Shown here piece by piece: positions 52,901-64,000 of a stretch of 64,000 nt of DNA. The DNA comes from Marichromatium gracile (GTDB taxonomy: Bacteria; Pseudomonadota; Gammaproteobacteria; Chromatiales; Chromatiaceae). A model generated the notes under the pieces. The model was not told the DNA's origin. It ran no database searches and was given only the letters and a program-made list of their open reading frames with translations. Numbering within the stretch: the first letter of the stretch is position 1; each line of letters begins with the position of its first letter. Location: assembly GCF_004343155.1 (NCBI RefSeq), contig NZ_SMDC01000007.1, positions 124,001 to 188,000 on the forward strand, read 5' to 3'. Made by a program: the position numbers and the translations under genes.

Positions 52901-53746
52901 CGCCCGCAACGGATGGCGCGGGCGTTCGAGTCGGCGCTCGCGCTCGACCCCGAGTCGGTGCCGGCGCTCAGTGGTCTGGCGCAGTACGCGATCGTCCAGG
53001 GCGAGGTCGACGAGGCCGTCGCGCGCATCGCCGCATTGCGCGAGGTCGTCGGTGCCGAGCACCCCGATGTGCTCGCCCTCGAGGGTCGTCTGGCGCTGCG
53101 TCAGGGCGAGGTCGAGGAGGCCCGGTCGCGCTTTCGTGCGCTGCTCGAGGAGGCGCCCTCGGGGCTCAATCTGCGACGCCTGACCCAGGCGCAGCTGGCC
53201 GCAGGCGAGCCCGAGACCGCCGCAGCCGAGATGACCCAATGGCTCGACGGCAACCCGGAGGATATCGAGACCCGCTTCGCGCTCGCCCAGCTCTATCTCG
53301 ATCAGCTCGACCAGCCCGATGCGGCGACCGAGCAGTTCGAGCAGGTGCTCGAGACCCAGCCCGAGAACCTGATCGCGCTCAACAATCTCGCCTGGCTGCT
53401 GCGTGAGCGCGATCCGGCGCGTGCGATCGATCTCGCCCGGCGCGCCCACGGTCTCGCCCCGTCCGTGCCCAGCATCACCGATACCCTGGCGATGGTGCTG
53501 CTCGGCGCCGGTGAGATCGAGGAGGCAGGCGCCCTGATCGACCAGGCGCTCGCCGTCGCGCCGGGCAATGTCACCATGCAGTTCCACAAGGCGCGCATCC
53601 TCCACGCCGCTGGCGAGGACGCCAAGGCACGGGTGTTGCTCCAGTCGCTGCTGCGAGGGACCGAGGACTTCGCCGAGCGCGGGCAGGCCGAGGCGTTGTT
53701 GCGCCAGCTCGATGGCAGAGTAGATCAGCGCCAGGATGAAGGTTGA
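49979..53746 (+). CDS. prsT: PEP-CTERM system TPR-repeat lipoprotein
   Basis: A 1255-residue protein. A signal peptide ends in a lipobox-like GSGC (Cys at about 24), then about 25 or more tetratricopeptide repeats run to the end (for example GEPELALIHLQRAVSERPDDLAARRLLATALLQAGD). Length, lipobox and TPR content match the PrsT family that accompanies PEP-CTERM/exosortase exopolysaccharide loci. It should sit on the periplasmic face of a membrane as a scaffold. ATG 49979 follows GGGGAGA at good spacing. Its 3' end overlaps the HNH gene by 11 bases. Confidence 0.88.
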   Translation: MTSLTVLRKWWLVAVVLAPLGSGCEAGRSTGDPGELMSEGQSALAEGEWRAAVIAFKNLLQAEPQNAEARVLLGRAFLRLGDAVAAEQEFERAQRLGAEPLALQPWLARAWLIQGELARLDALSVPEQASDALRAEILAIKSEAALREGDGERAEREAVAALQADDTSFRAQLAMAKVHFNSARMADARALAERAVAADDQAVVGGAWALLADIARTEDDLAGAEAAYGKAMKSPTEQVRAQLGRTYVRIQAGKFDEAQQDIDRLRRVIKDSVLVDYAQGMLHYSRQDFSAAIESLDAALGDSPEFGPALYLAGATRLALGEPELALIHLQRAVSERPDDLAARRLLATALLQAGDVAEAEGQARRILEQAPDDLPTMDLLASALMRQGKRDEGIGYLRRVKAEIPESATVSARLGAALLDQGDAEEGVRALQDALEQAPDFEGASEQLIIGQLRSGDLDSALEAARAYRDRAPDSVRALALLGAVHLRRQEPEAAAEVFNAALERDPGSLAALSGLAVIRLGSGDMDGARAELERGLEHHPDSVPLLIALARIAVSQDDLAGADAYLRRARAADPEALEPQLYRAAYQLRTDAPEQALRTATEALDAFPDNALLLGLVADAELALQRYGDAASTLARLARLTPQDPRVLVSLASARLGLGDLEAAGEALERAQRIDEGFVPALRGLARLALAERDQETAQRWLRVLASRLGDDHPEVLLIAGRLAQLQGNRAAAAAAFERLLESADVAPVPGGALWGAAEQLVLGQLRAGDPDAALEAAEALRARRPEAARGHVLVGQVLRRMERDDEARTAWRRALELDPANVAASSGLAELALEAGDPAAAQRLYEAAHQAHPEAIAPLVGLAQVALQRDDRVATEAYLEAAVALNQSALQPRLYLAAFHLRAGDPARVLAVLEPVRADHPEDLNLLALSGEAELALKRYQAARDTLLRLTELVPTAKSFVALAFAEAGLERPQRMARAFESALALDPESVPALSGLAQYAIVQGEVDEAVARIAALREVVGAEHPDVLALEGRLALRQGEVEEARSRFRALLEEAPSGLNLRRLTQAQLAAGEPETAAAEMTQWLDGNPEDIETRFALAQLYLDQLDQPDAATEQFEQVLETQPENLIALNNLAWLLRERDPARAIDLARRAHGLAPSVPSITDTLAMVLLGAGEIEEAGALIDQALAVAPGNVTMQFHKARILHAAGEDAKARVLLQSLLRGTEDFAERGQAEALLRQLDGRVDQRQDEG

Positions 53747-54620
53747 TCGACAGTGTGCCGATGATGCACGGAAGGTCTTCGAACGCTTGATCCCAGACGC
53801 GTCGGCACGCCTGCAGATCGCTCAGGTACTGGCCACCGATGTGCTGGTCGTTGCTGCTCACGATGCCGGGAACTGGAACCTGAATCTCGATATCAATGGG
53901 GCCTTTGTTCGGCTGAATTTTGGCCAAGAATACGCCGTGGAAGTCGATCGGCACGGTTGTCTGCTTGCCGGCATGAAGTCTGGAATCCCTGCCCAGGTCG
54001 ACTCGGTGAAGTTTTTGGGCCACCAAGGTCGAAAGAGCGTGACAGCGGTTCGTGCGGAAGGGGTGCCTGACTTGCTGATCAAGGTGCCAGGCTCGGTTGG
54101 CTGTTTGATCAATCTGGACGGCGCTGCTCCGTCACTGGAGCGGCTGCTGCCGTCTCATCAGGCGTTTTGTCTGAGGGCCATCCGCCATACTCGGATCAAG
54201 CCGCGGATGTGCCGGGCGCATTCGACTGGCGCAATCGCCTATCTTGCTGAATTGCTCGGCCTCACGATCCCCGATCCAAGCTACATCTCGGCTCCGTTCG
54301 AGGGGCAGGGGGATTCGAGGGAATCTTCTGCGCTATCAGAGGCCATGTCATCAAGTGAGGTCCAAGCCGGTCACCCTGCTCGGGTCTCGATGTTGACCAC
54401 ACGGTACCTTCGCGATCCTGCGGTGGTTCGGGCGGCTAGGGAGCGAGCGAATGGCGTCTGTGAGCATTGTGGAAAGCCTGCACCCTTCGTGTCCCGCGAA
54501 ACAGGCCAACCCTTCCTTGAGGTGCACCATTTGACTCCGCTTGCTGAGAAGGGAGAAGACGTCCTCGATAATGTGAAGGCGCTATGCCCTAACTGTCACC
54601 GTCAACTGCATCACGGCTAG
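53736..54620 (+). CDS. HNH endonuclease
   Basis: A 294-residue protein with a C-terminal zinc-HNH nuclease domain (residues 240-294): CEHCGKPAPF, FLEVHHLTPLAEKGED, DNVKALCPNCHRQLHHG. These carry the two zinc-binding Cys pairs and the catalytic HH. The N-terminal 190 residues are unrecognised and may bind target DNA or a modified base. GC is visibly lower than in prsT and metH, suggesting acquisition. Such proteins can be modification-dependent restriction enzymes of the McrA kind, but that is inference. It is a lone gene. Confidence 0.85.
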   Translation: MKVDRQCADDARKVFERLIPDASARLQIAQVLATDVLVVAAHDAGNWNLNLDINGAFVRLNFGQEYAVEVDRHGCLLAGMKSGIPAQVDSVKFLGHQGRKSVTAVRAEGVPDLLIKVPGSVGCLINLDGAAPSLERLLPSHQAFCLRAIRHTRIKPRMCRAHSTGAIAYLAELLGLTIPDPSYISAPFEGQGDSRESSALSEAMSSSEVQAGHPARVSMLTTRYLRDPAVVRAARERANGVCEHCGKPAPFVSRETGQPFLEVHHLTPLAEKGEDVLDNVKALCPNCHRQLHHG

Positions 54621-54986
54621 CGGAAGGGGCCTGCCAGAATTGACTCCCCTGCACGGGCCGGGCTGACGTTCGCCCTTGGGTGCGGAACTCGATCCCGTTT
54701 TCTGTTATCGTCCGAAACTTGTCTACGAGTGTCCCGGACCCCCAGGGTCTTCACTGACTAGCCCGGTGCCGAACACCTCGCGTGCGGCGCGCCGGTCTCC
54801 TCTCGACGGTCTCCGCGCCGAATGGGCCTTCATCCCGGATGCGGATGGAGCGGTCCGCAGGTCCGGGATGGACAGCCACAGAGCGGACGTCTGCGCGGCG
54901 TCGTGTACGGGTTCGGTGCGTCTGCCGTGAGCGCCGGGACACGCGACGATCCGGCGCGCGTTGCCACTGAACATCCGCGAGCACCC
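54621..54986. other. metH leader region
   Basis: About 366 bases upstream of metH. I looked for SAH and cobalamin riboswitch core motifs and cannot recognise either, though the region has several GC-rich inverted segments and could form structure. No gene is seen. Confidence 0.4.
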
Positions 54987-58740
<3,754 letters not shown>

Positions 58741-58748
<8 letters not shown>

Positions 58749-59316
58749 GATGCGTCCCGATCATCGCATCGAGCCGCGTACCGGCGCCATCCTGGTGACC
58801 GGTCCGGCGCGCAGCGGCAAGAGCGAGTGGGCCGAGCGTCTGGCGCGTGACTCCGGGTTGACGGTGGTCTATGTCGCCACCGCCGCGCTCGACCCCGAGG
58901 ACGCCGAGTGGTGCGCGCGCATCGAGGCGCACCGCGTGCGCCGCCCGCCCGAGTGGCTGACCTGCGAGGCGCCGACCGCGCTGGTCGCGGCGCTGGCCGA
59001 GCACGACCGCACCGGTCACTGTCTGCTGGTCGACTCGCTCGGCACCTGGGTGGCCAACTGGCTGGAGGCCGCCGAGGCCGAATGGGCGATCGAGGTCGAG
59101 CGTCTGCTCGAGCAGCTCGGGCGTACCCGCGCGCCGGTGATCCTGGTCGCCGAGGAGACCGGCTGGGGCGTGATCCCGGCGCACCCGCAGGGTCGGCTGT
59201 TTCGCGATCGGCTCGGCGCCCTGACCCGACGGCTGGGGCCGCGCTGCGCGGCGAGCTATCTGGTCAGCGCCGGACATGCCGTCGATCTCTCCCGACTCGG
59301 TATCCCCATCGACTGA
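58741..59316 (+). CDS. cobU: Adenosylcobinamide kinase / guanylyltransferase
   Basis: A 191-residue CobU/CobP. P-loop [17 protein letters not shown] (about residues 19-35), then [15 protein letters not shown] with the guanylylated His, and the C-terminal [22 protein letters not shown] are diagnostic. It phosphorylates and guanylylates adenosylcobinamide in nucleotide-loop assembly and salvage. It overlaps metH by 8 bases and precedes the B12 importer genes. Confidence 0.94.
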
Positions 59317-59323
59317 TCCGCCG

Positions 59324-60196
59324 ATGTCCAGGTTCGCTTCTCGCATGCGCCACATCTGGGTCTGGTGCCTGCCGCTGGTCGTGCTGTGCTGGCACCCGCC
59401 GTTGGCCGCCGCGCCCGCGCCGAGCGTGGCCAGCACCAATCTCTGCGCCGACCTGCTGTTGCTGGCCGTCGCCGATCCCCGACAGATCCGCTCGGTCTCG
59501 GTACAGAGCCAGCGGCCCGGCTCGCCGCGCGCGGCGCTCGCCGAGCGTTATCCCGGGAATCGGGGGCGCGTCGAGGAGTTGCTCCATCTCAAGCCCGACA
59601 TCGCCCTGGTCTACAGCGGCTGGGGCGGGCGGCGCCACGCCGGGCTGCTCGCCGAGCGCGGGGTGCGGTTGATCGAGTTGCCCTATCCGCATGACTGGGA
59701 CGACAGCCTGGAGACGGCGCGCGCGGTCGCCGCCACGATCGGGCGTGCCGAGGCCGGGGCCGCGCTGGCCGCCGAGGCGCGCCGCCGGATGCGCGCGCTC
59801 GCCGGGCGGCTTGCCGGTCGGCGTGCGCTCTATCTGCGCCCGAGCGGCGGCAGTGCCGGGGCCGGGACCTATGTCGACGGACTGATGCGCCATCTCGGGC
59901 TGGTCAACCTCGCCGCCGAGGCAGGCCATCGCGGCTGGGGCCGCTTCCCGCTGGAGCGGCTGGTGAGCGATCCGCCGGATCTCTTCCTGCTCGGCTATTT
60001 CGATCGCCGCCAGCCGCCGAGCGCCTCGACCTACGCCCGTCACCCGCTGTTTCGCGACCAGCTCGCGCGCATCCCCGCGGTGCGGGTGCCGGGCGATGCC
60101 TGGGGCTGCGGCGGGCTGGAGCTGGTCGCGGCGGCCGAGGCCATCGTCGCCGCGGTCGAGGCGCTGCCGCCGTCGAGCGTCGGGGGAGGGCGGTGA
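59324..60196 (+). CDS. btuF: BtuF-like periplasmic cobalamin-binding protein
   Basis: A 290-residue substrate-binding protein. A signal peptide ends near residue 30 (PLAAAPAP), then the motif SVASTNLCADLLLLAVADPRQIRSVS and RVEELLHLKPDIALVY mark the BtuF/FecB-type (cluster A-II) fold, ending GDAWGCGGLELVAAAEAI. It likely captures cobalamin or a corrinoid; a siderophore is possible, but metH/cobU context favours cobalamin. ATG 59324 is chosen; ATG 59345 is also possible. The stop TGA overlaps the next ATG (TGATG). Confidence 0.82.
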   Translation: MSRFASRMRHIWVWCLPLVVLCWHPPLAAAPAPSVASTNLCADLLLLAVADPRQIRSVSVQSQRPGSPRAALAERYPGNRGRVEELLHLKPDIALVYSGWGGRRHAGLLAERGVRLIELPYPHDWDDSLETARAVAATIGRAEAGAALAAEARRRMRALAGRLAGRRALYLRPSGGSAGAGTYVDGLMRHLGLVNLAAEAGHRGWGRFPLERLVSDPPDLFLLGYFDRRQPPSASTYARHPLFRDQLARIPAVRVPGDAWGCGGLELVAAAEAIVAAVEALPPSSVGGGR

Positions 60197-61197
60197 TGCG
60201 CCGGTTGTTCGCGCCCTGGTCGCTGAACCTCGCGCTGCTCGTGGCGCTCGCGCTCGCCAGCCTGCTCTCGCTCGGTCTCGGTGCCGCGCCGCTCACGCCG
60301 GGCGAGGTGCTCGCCGGGTTGCTCGGTACCGGCAGCACCGAGCAACGGCTGATCGTGCAGCAGATCCGGCTGCCGCGGGTGGTGCTGGCCTGGCTGGTCG
60401 GCGCCGCGTTGGGGGCCAGCGGTGCCGCGTTGCAAGGGTTGCTGCGCAATCCCCTGGCCGAACCCGGGCTGCTGGGGATCTCGGCGAGCGCCGGACTCGG
60501 CGCCGTGCTCACCCTGCATTTCGGTCTCACCGCCATCAGCCTGTGGCTGTTGCCGGGGGCGGCGATGCTGTTCGCGCTGCTTGCCACCCTGGCGCTCTAT
60601 CTGCTCACCCGGCGCGGCGCCAGCAACCTGACGCTGATCCTCGCCGGGGTGGCGCTCTCGGCGCTCGCCGGGGCGCTGACCTCGCTGGCGCTCAACCTCG
60701 CGCCCAATCCGGCGAGCGTGCAGGATATCGTGCTCTGGCTGCTCGGCTCGATCAGCGATCGCAGCTTCGACGACGTGCTGCTGGCACTGCCCTTCGTGGT
60801 GCTGGGGCTCATGCTGCTGCTGGCCACCGCGCCGGCGCTGGAGGTGCTCGCACTCGGCGAGGCCGAGGCGGCGAGCCTGGGGGTCGATCTGGCGCGGCTG
60901 CGCGGGCTGATCGTGCTCGGCGCGGCGCTGGCGGTGGGCTCGACCGTGGCGGTGAGCGGCACCATCGGTTTCGTCGGTCTGGTGGTGCCGCATCTGCTGC
61001 GTCGGCTGGTACACCACCGTCCCGGCGCCTTGCTGGTGCCGAGCGCACTCGGCGGCGCGCTGCTGGTGCTGGTCGCCGACATCGCGCTGCGTCTGCTCGA
61101 CACCCCGCGCGAGCTGATGCTCGGGGTGGTCACCGCGCTGGTCGGCGCGCCCTTCTTCCTGGCGCTGGTACTGCGCTCGCGCGGGGCGCCGGGATGA
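60196..61197 (+). CDS. btuC: FecCD/BtuC-family ABC permease
   Basis: A 333-residue permease with about ten membrane helices. LPRVVLAWLVGAALGASGAALQGLLRNPLAEPGLLGISASAGLGA and VAVSGTIGFVGLVVPHLLRRLVHHRP are the family signatures, the latter containing the coupling region for the ATPase. It forms the membrane channel for the BtuF-like protein. ATG 60196 is preferred over GTG 60193 for spacing to GGGGGAGGG. Confidence 0.9.
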   Translation: MRRLFAPWSLNLALLVALALASLLSLGLGAAPLTPGEVLAGLLGTGSTEQRLIVQQIRLPRVVLAWLVGAALGASGAALQGLLRNPLAEPGLLGISASAGLGAVLTLHFGLTAISLWLLPGAAMLFALLATLALYLLTRRGASNLTLILAGVALSALAGALTSLALNLAPNPASVQDIVLWLLGSISDRSFDDVLLALPFVVLGLMLLLATAPALEVLALGEAEAASLGVDLARLRGLIVLGAALAVGSTVAVSGTIGFVGLVVPHLLRRLVHHRPGALLVPSALGGALLVLVADIALRLLDTPRELMLGVVTALVGAPFFLALVLRSRGAPG

Positions 61198-61988
61198 GCC
61201 TGCTGACGGTCGATGGGCTGGAGGTCCGGATCGGCGCGCGGACGCTGTTGCGCGAGGTCGCGCTCGCCCTCGAGGCCGGCGAGCTGCTCGGGGTGGTCGG
61301 TCCCAACGGTTCGGGCAAGAGCACCCTGGTCAAGGCGATCGCCCAACTGCTGCCCCATCGCGGCGAGGTGCGGCTCGCCGGCGAGCCGCTGGCGCGGCTG
61401 CCGGCGCGCCAGCGGGCGCGGCGTCTGGCCTATCTCGGTCAGGACGACGGCGTGCGCTGGCCGATCTCGGTGGCTGATCTGGTCGCGCTCGGGCGCCATC
61501 CCTGGCAGTCCGGCGGCTGGGGCGGCGCCTCGGCGGCGCGCGCCGCGCGCGATCGCGAGGCCGTCGAGCGCGCGCTCGTCGCCGCCGAGGTCGAGGCGCT
61601 GCGCGCGCGCCGGCTCGACACCCTCTCCGGCGGCGAGCGCGCGCGCGCCAGGCTGGCGCGCGCGCTCGCCGTCGAGGCCCCGCTGCTGCTCGCTGACGAG
61701 CCGATCGCCGCCGCCGACCCGCGTCATCAGCTCCGCATCATGGAGCTGTTGCGCGCACACTGCGCGCGCGGCGCCGGGGTGGTGCTGGTGCTCCACGACC
61801 TCACCCTGGCCAGCCGCTTCTGCGATCGCCTGCTGCTGCTCCACCAGGGGCGGGCGCTGGCGCAGGGGCGGCCCGGAGAGGTGCTCGACGCGGCCAATCT
61901 GCGCGCGGCCTATGGCATCGAGGTGCTGGGCGGCAGTCACCAGGGCGAGCCCTATCTGATCCCCTGGCGTTGTCTCGACGATCACTGA
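61194..61988 (+). CDS. btuD: BtuD/FecE-family ABC ATPase
   Basis: A 264-residue ATPase with Walker A GPNGSGKST (about residues 36-44), Q-loop YLGQDD, signature TLSGGERARARLARALA, Walker B LLLADEP and H-loop LHDLTLA. It powers the importer. ATG overlaps the permease stop by 4 bases. Confidence 0.92.
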   Translation: MSLLTVDGLEVRIGARTLLREVALALEAGELLGVVGPNGSGKSTLVKAIAQLLPHRGEVRLAGEPLARLPARQRARRLAYLGQDDGVRWPISVADLVALGRHPWQSGGWGGASAARAARDREAVERALVAAEVEALRARRLDTLSGGERARARLARALAVEAPLLLADEPIAAADPRHQLRIMELLRAHCARGAGVVLVLHDLTLASRFCDRLLLLHQGRALAQGRPGEVLDAANLRAAYGIEVLGGSHQGEPYLIPWRCLDDH

Positions 61989-62013
61989 GCCGCCGACGCG
62001 GCGGGAGCTGGAC

Positions 62014-63885
62014 ATGCGTATTCATCTGCTGGTGCTGGCCCTGTGCCTGTGGGGCGGGGCGGCGGTCGCGGACGATCGGCTCCGCATCCTCCACATCAAC
62101 GACCACCACTCCCATCTCGACCCCGAGCCGGGCGCGCTGGATCTCGCCGGACTCGACGACGTCGAGGTCGAGATCGGCGGGCTCGCCCGGGTTGCGGCGC
62201 TGATCGCCCGCGCCCGCGCCGCCGACCCCGAGGTGCTGGTGCTGCACGCCGGTGATGCCATCACCGGTACGCCCTATCACAGCCTGTTCGACGGCGAGGC
62301 CGATGCCGCGGCGATGCGTGAGATCTGCTTCGACGCCTTCGCCCTCGGCAACCACGAGTTCGACGGCGGCGATGCCGGGCTCGTCCGCTTCCTGCGCGCG
62401 CTCAATCCGTCGGACGGCGCGGGCTGCCGCACCCCGGTGCTGGCGGCCAACGTGGTGCCCGCGCCCGGCACCCCGCTGGCACCGCGCGGCGAGGCGCCGC
62501 TGATCGACTCGCACGTGGTGCTCGATCGCGGTGGCGCGCGGATCGGCATCGTCGGGCTCGACATCGCCGGCAAGACCCGGCGTTCGTCGAGCCCGCTGCC
62601 GAGCACCCGTTTCCTCGACGAGCGCGAGACGGCGCAGCGCGAGATCGACGCGCTCACCGCCCAGGGCGTCGAGCGCATCGTGCTGCTGACCCACTACCAG
62701 TACGCCAACGATCTGGCGCTGGCGCGTGCGCTGCGCGGGGTCGACGTGATCGTCGGCGGTGACTCGCACAGCCTGCTCGGCGCCGGCCTCGCGCCCCTCG
62801 GACTGAACCCGGTCGGTCCTTATCCGAGCCGGGTGCATGATCTCGACGGCAATCCGGTGTGCGTGGTCCAGGCCTGGCAGTACGCCGCTCTGGTCGGCGA
62901 GCTGGAGGTGGTGTTCGATGCCGCCGGACGGGTGCGCGCGTGCACCGGAACCCCGCGTCTGCTGCTCGGCGAGACCTTCCGCCGCGACGGCGCGCCGCTC
63001 GACCCCGAGGTCGAGGCGCGGGTGCGGGCGCAGGTCGCGCGCACCCCGGAGCTTGTGCCGATCGCGCCCGACCCCGCGGTGGCTGCGGTGATCGCCCGCT
63101 ATGCCGATCAGGTGAAGGCGCTCGGCAGCCAGGTGGTCGGCGAGGTGAGCGAGGATCTCTGCTTCGAGCGTATCCCCGGCGAGGGCCAGAGCGCGCGCTG
63201 CGACCGACGCGCCACCCAGCTCCACGGCGGCGACATCCAGCAGCTGGTCGCCCAGGCCTATCTGGCGCGTGGTGCGCACGCCGACGTCGCGCTGCTCAAT
63301 GCCGGGGCGGTGCGTATCGATCTGCCCGCCGGGCCGCTCACCCTGGCCGATGTCTATCGGTTGTTGCCCTTCGGCAACACCCTGGTCGAGCTGGAGTTGA
63401 GCGGGCGCGAGCTGCGCGCGCTGCTCGAAGGGGCGCTGGCGAGTTTCCTCGACGGTCCCGGGTCGAATGGTGCCTATCCCTATGCCGCCAACCTGCGCTG
63501 GACCCTGGATCTCTCGCGCCCGGCCGGTGAGCGGCTCTCGGCGCTGAGCTTCCGGCGGCGCGGCGAGACCCACTGGCGCCCCCTGGGCGACGACGACCGA
63601 CTGAGCCTGATCACCAACAGCTTCCTCGCCGCCGGTCGCGACGGCTACGACGGTCTTGCCGCCATCGTCGGGCACGACATCGGCACCACCGACGCTCAGG
63701 TCTTCATCGAGTATCTGCAGCGTGATCTCGGCGGCGCGGCCCCAGGCGCGGCGCTGCTTGCCGTGCCGCCCCGGGTGAGGCCGCTGCCCTGCGCCGAGTA
63801 CAGCACCCAGCGGTTGATCGGGCGCGACGGCGACGCGCGTCGTGCGGACCCCGAGGTGCCTGCGGTGTGCGCGAGCGCGGGCTGA
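62014..63885 (+). CDS. Periplasmic 5'-nucleotidase / UshA-NadN-family metallophosphoesterase
   Basis: A 623-residue secreted protein. A signal peptide (residues 1-19) precedes a metallophosphoesterase domain (LRILHINDHHSHLDPE, LHAGDAITGTPYH, FALGNHEFDGG, LLTHYQYANDLALA, VIVGGDSHSLLG) and a C-terminal 5'-nucleotidase domain (ALLNAGAVRIDLPAGPLTLADVYRLLPFGNTLV, LITNSFLAAGRDGYDG). It hydrolyses nucleotides or NAD in the periplasm. It lies 25 bases after the importer operon; a nucleotidase could help release nucleosides, but a direct link with corrinoid uptake is speculative. Confidence 0.93.
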   Translation: MRIHLLVLALCLWGGAAVADDRLRILHINDHHSHLDPEPGALDLAGLDDVEVEIGGLARVAALIARARAADPEVLVLHAGDAITGTPYHSLFDGEADAAAMREICFDAFALGNHEFDGGDAGLVRFLRALNPSDGAGCRTPVLAANVVPAPGTPLAPRGEAPLIDSHVVLDRGGARIGIVGLDIAGKTRRSSSPLPSTRFLDERETAQREIDALTAQGVERIVLLTHYQYANDLALARALRGVDVIVGGDSHSLLGAGLAPLGLNPVGPYPSRVHDLDGNPVCVVQAWQYAALVGELEVVFDAAGRVRACTGTPRLLLGETFRRDGAPLDPEVEARVRAQVARTPELVPIAPDPAVAAVIARYADQVKALGSQVVGEVSEDLCFERIPGEGQSARCDRRATQLHGGDIQQLVAQAYLARGAHADVALLNAGAVRIDLPAGPLTLADVYRLLPFGNTLVELELSGRELRALLEGALASFLDGPGSNGAYPYAANLRWTLDLSRPAGERLSALSFRRRGETHWRPLGDDDRLSLITNSFLAAGRDGYDGLAAIVGHDIGTTDAQVFIEYLQRDLGGAAPGAALLAVPPRVRPLPCAEYSTQRLIGRDGDARRADPEVPAVCASAG

Positions 63886-63891
63886 GTCGGC

Positions 63892-64000
63892 TCAGTCGGC
63901 GCAGACGGCGATCGCCAGGGTGAAGGCCTTGCCGGCGGGGTCGCGGTGGATCTGGCGGGGGAGCAGCAGCCGACCGTCGCCAGCGGCGAGCAGCGCCGCG
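63892..64000 (-). CDS. 3' end of a possible CobE/CbiG-like protein (cut by window edge)
   Basis: On the minus strand an open frame ends at 63892, giving the C-terminal 35 residues AALLAAGDGRLLLPRQIHRD through TLAIAVCAD. The ending is reminiscent of the CobE/CbiG C-terminal domain (AALLAAG...L.P...A.TLA.A), and cobalamin genes are adjacent, but the fragment is too short to be sure. It is convergent with the nucleotidase gene. Confidence 0.4.
   Translation of the reverse strand, partial: AALLAAGDGRLLLPRQIHRDPAGKAFTLAIAVCAD

Noticed and set aside
49733-53605. Very long open frame on the minus strand opposite prsT (over 1200 codons).
   Set aside because: It is a by-product of high GC and codon bias; the plus strand has clear TPR repeats and a signal peptide. 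The same applies to long antisense frames opposite metH, cysI and bchE.

Overview
The window is about 64 kb of high-GC DNA from what is most likely a purple sulfur bacterium (Gammaproteobacteria, Chromatiaceae-like). The main reason is a BchE-type anaerobic Mg-protoporphyrin monomethyl ester cyclase at 32.7-34.3 kb, which points to an anoxygenic phototroph. The pheT-ihfA-merR-tRNA-Pro order, the PEP-CTERM/PrsT genes and a DsrE-family protein fit a gammaproteobacterial sulfur bacterium. Genus is not decided by the sequence alone.

Layout. 0-2.1 kb: 3' part of pheT, ihfA, a MerR-like gene, and tRNA-Pro(GGG) with its own promoter and terminator. 2.2-10.8 kb: an accessory island of partly lower GC. 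It holds a trypco2-like small protein, a trypsin-like serine protease, a MoxR AAA+ ATPase, a vWA-like protein fused to two formylglycine-generating-enzyme-like (FGE) domains, a truncated HRDC-type accessory gene of a diversity-generating retroelement (DGR), and a stand-alone FGE protein. The three FGE domains end in 120-nt variable repeats whose differences have the DGR signature, and each repeat is followed by a structured hairpin with an invariant core. No reverse transcriptase or template repeat is present in the window. This is the most unusual part of the window.

10.8-17.7 kb: hprA-like dehydrogenase, then cysB divergent from an assimilatory sulfate reduction operon (cysI-type reductase, FeS-type cysH, cysD, cysN). 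17.7-26.3 kb: two efflux systems, each with its own MarR regulator and a readable palindromic operator (RND plus adaptor; AaeXAB-like FUSC exporter). 26.4-29.9 kb: queH, and a CadR/ZntR-type regulator divergent from a heavy-metal P1B ATPase. 29.9-30.85 kb: repeat-rich non-coding DNA and a 46-residue membrane protein gene. 30.85-36.3 kb: DsrE-like protein, cobF, bchE, cobQ and a Cys-rich protein. BchE uses cobalamin, so its linkage with corrin genes makes metabolic sense.

36.3-42.7 kb: HD-GYP protein, small membrane protein, DUF2235 hydrolase, nitroreductase, CidA/CidB pair. 42.9-54.6 kb: PEP-CTERM protein, an operon of ThiF-like, MMPL/RND, LolA-like and beta-barrel proteins, the PEP-CTERM TPR lipoprotein PrsT, and an HNH nuclease gene of different composition. 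55-64 kb: cobalamin-dependent metH, cobU/P, a BtuFCD-like importer, a UshA-like 5'-nucleotidase, and the 3' end of a possible CobE/CbiG-like gene on the minus strand. Cobalamin synthesis, uptake and use recur through the second half of the window.
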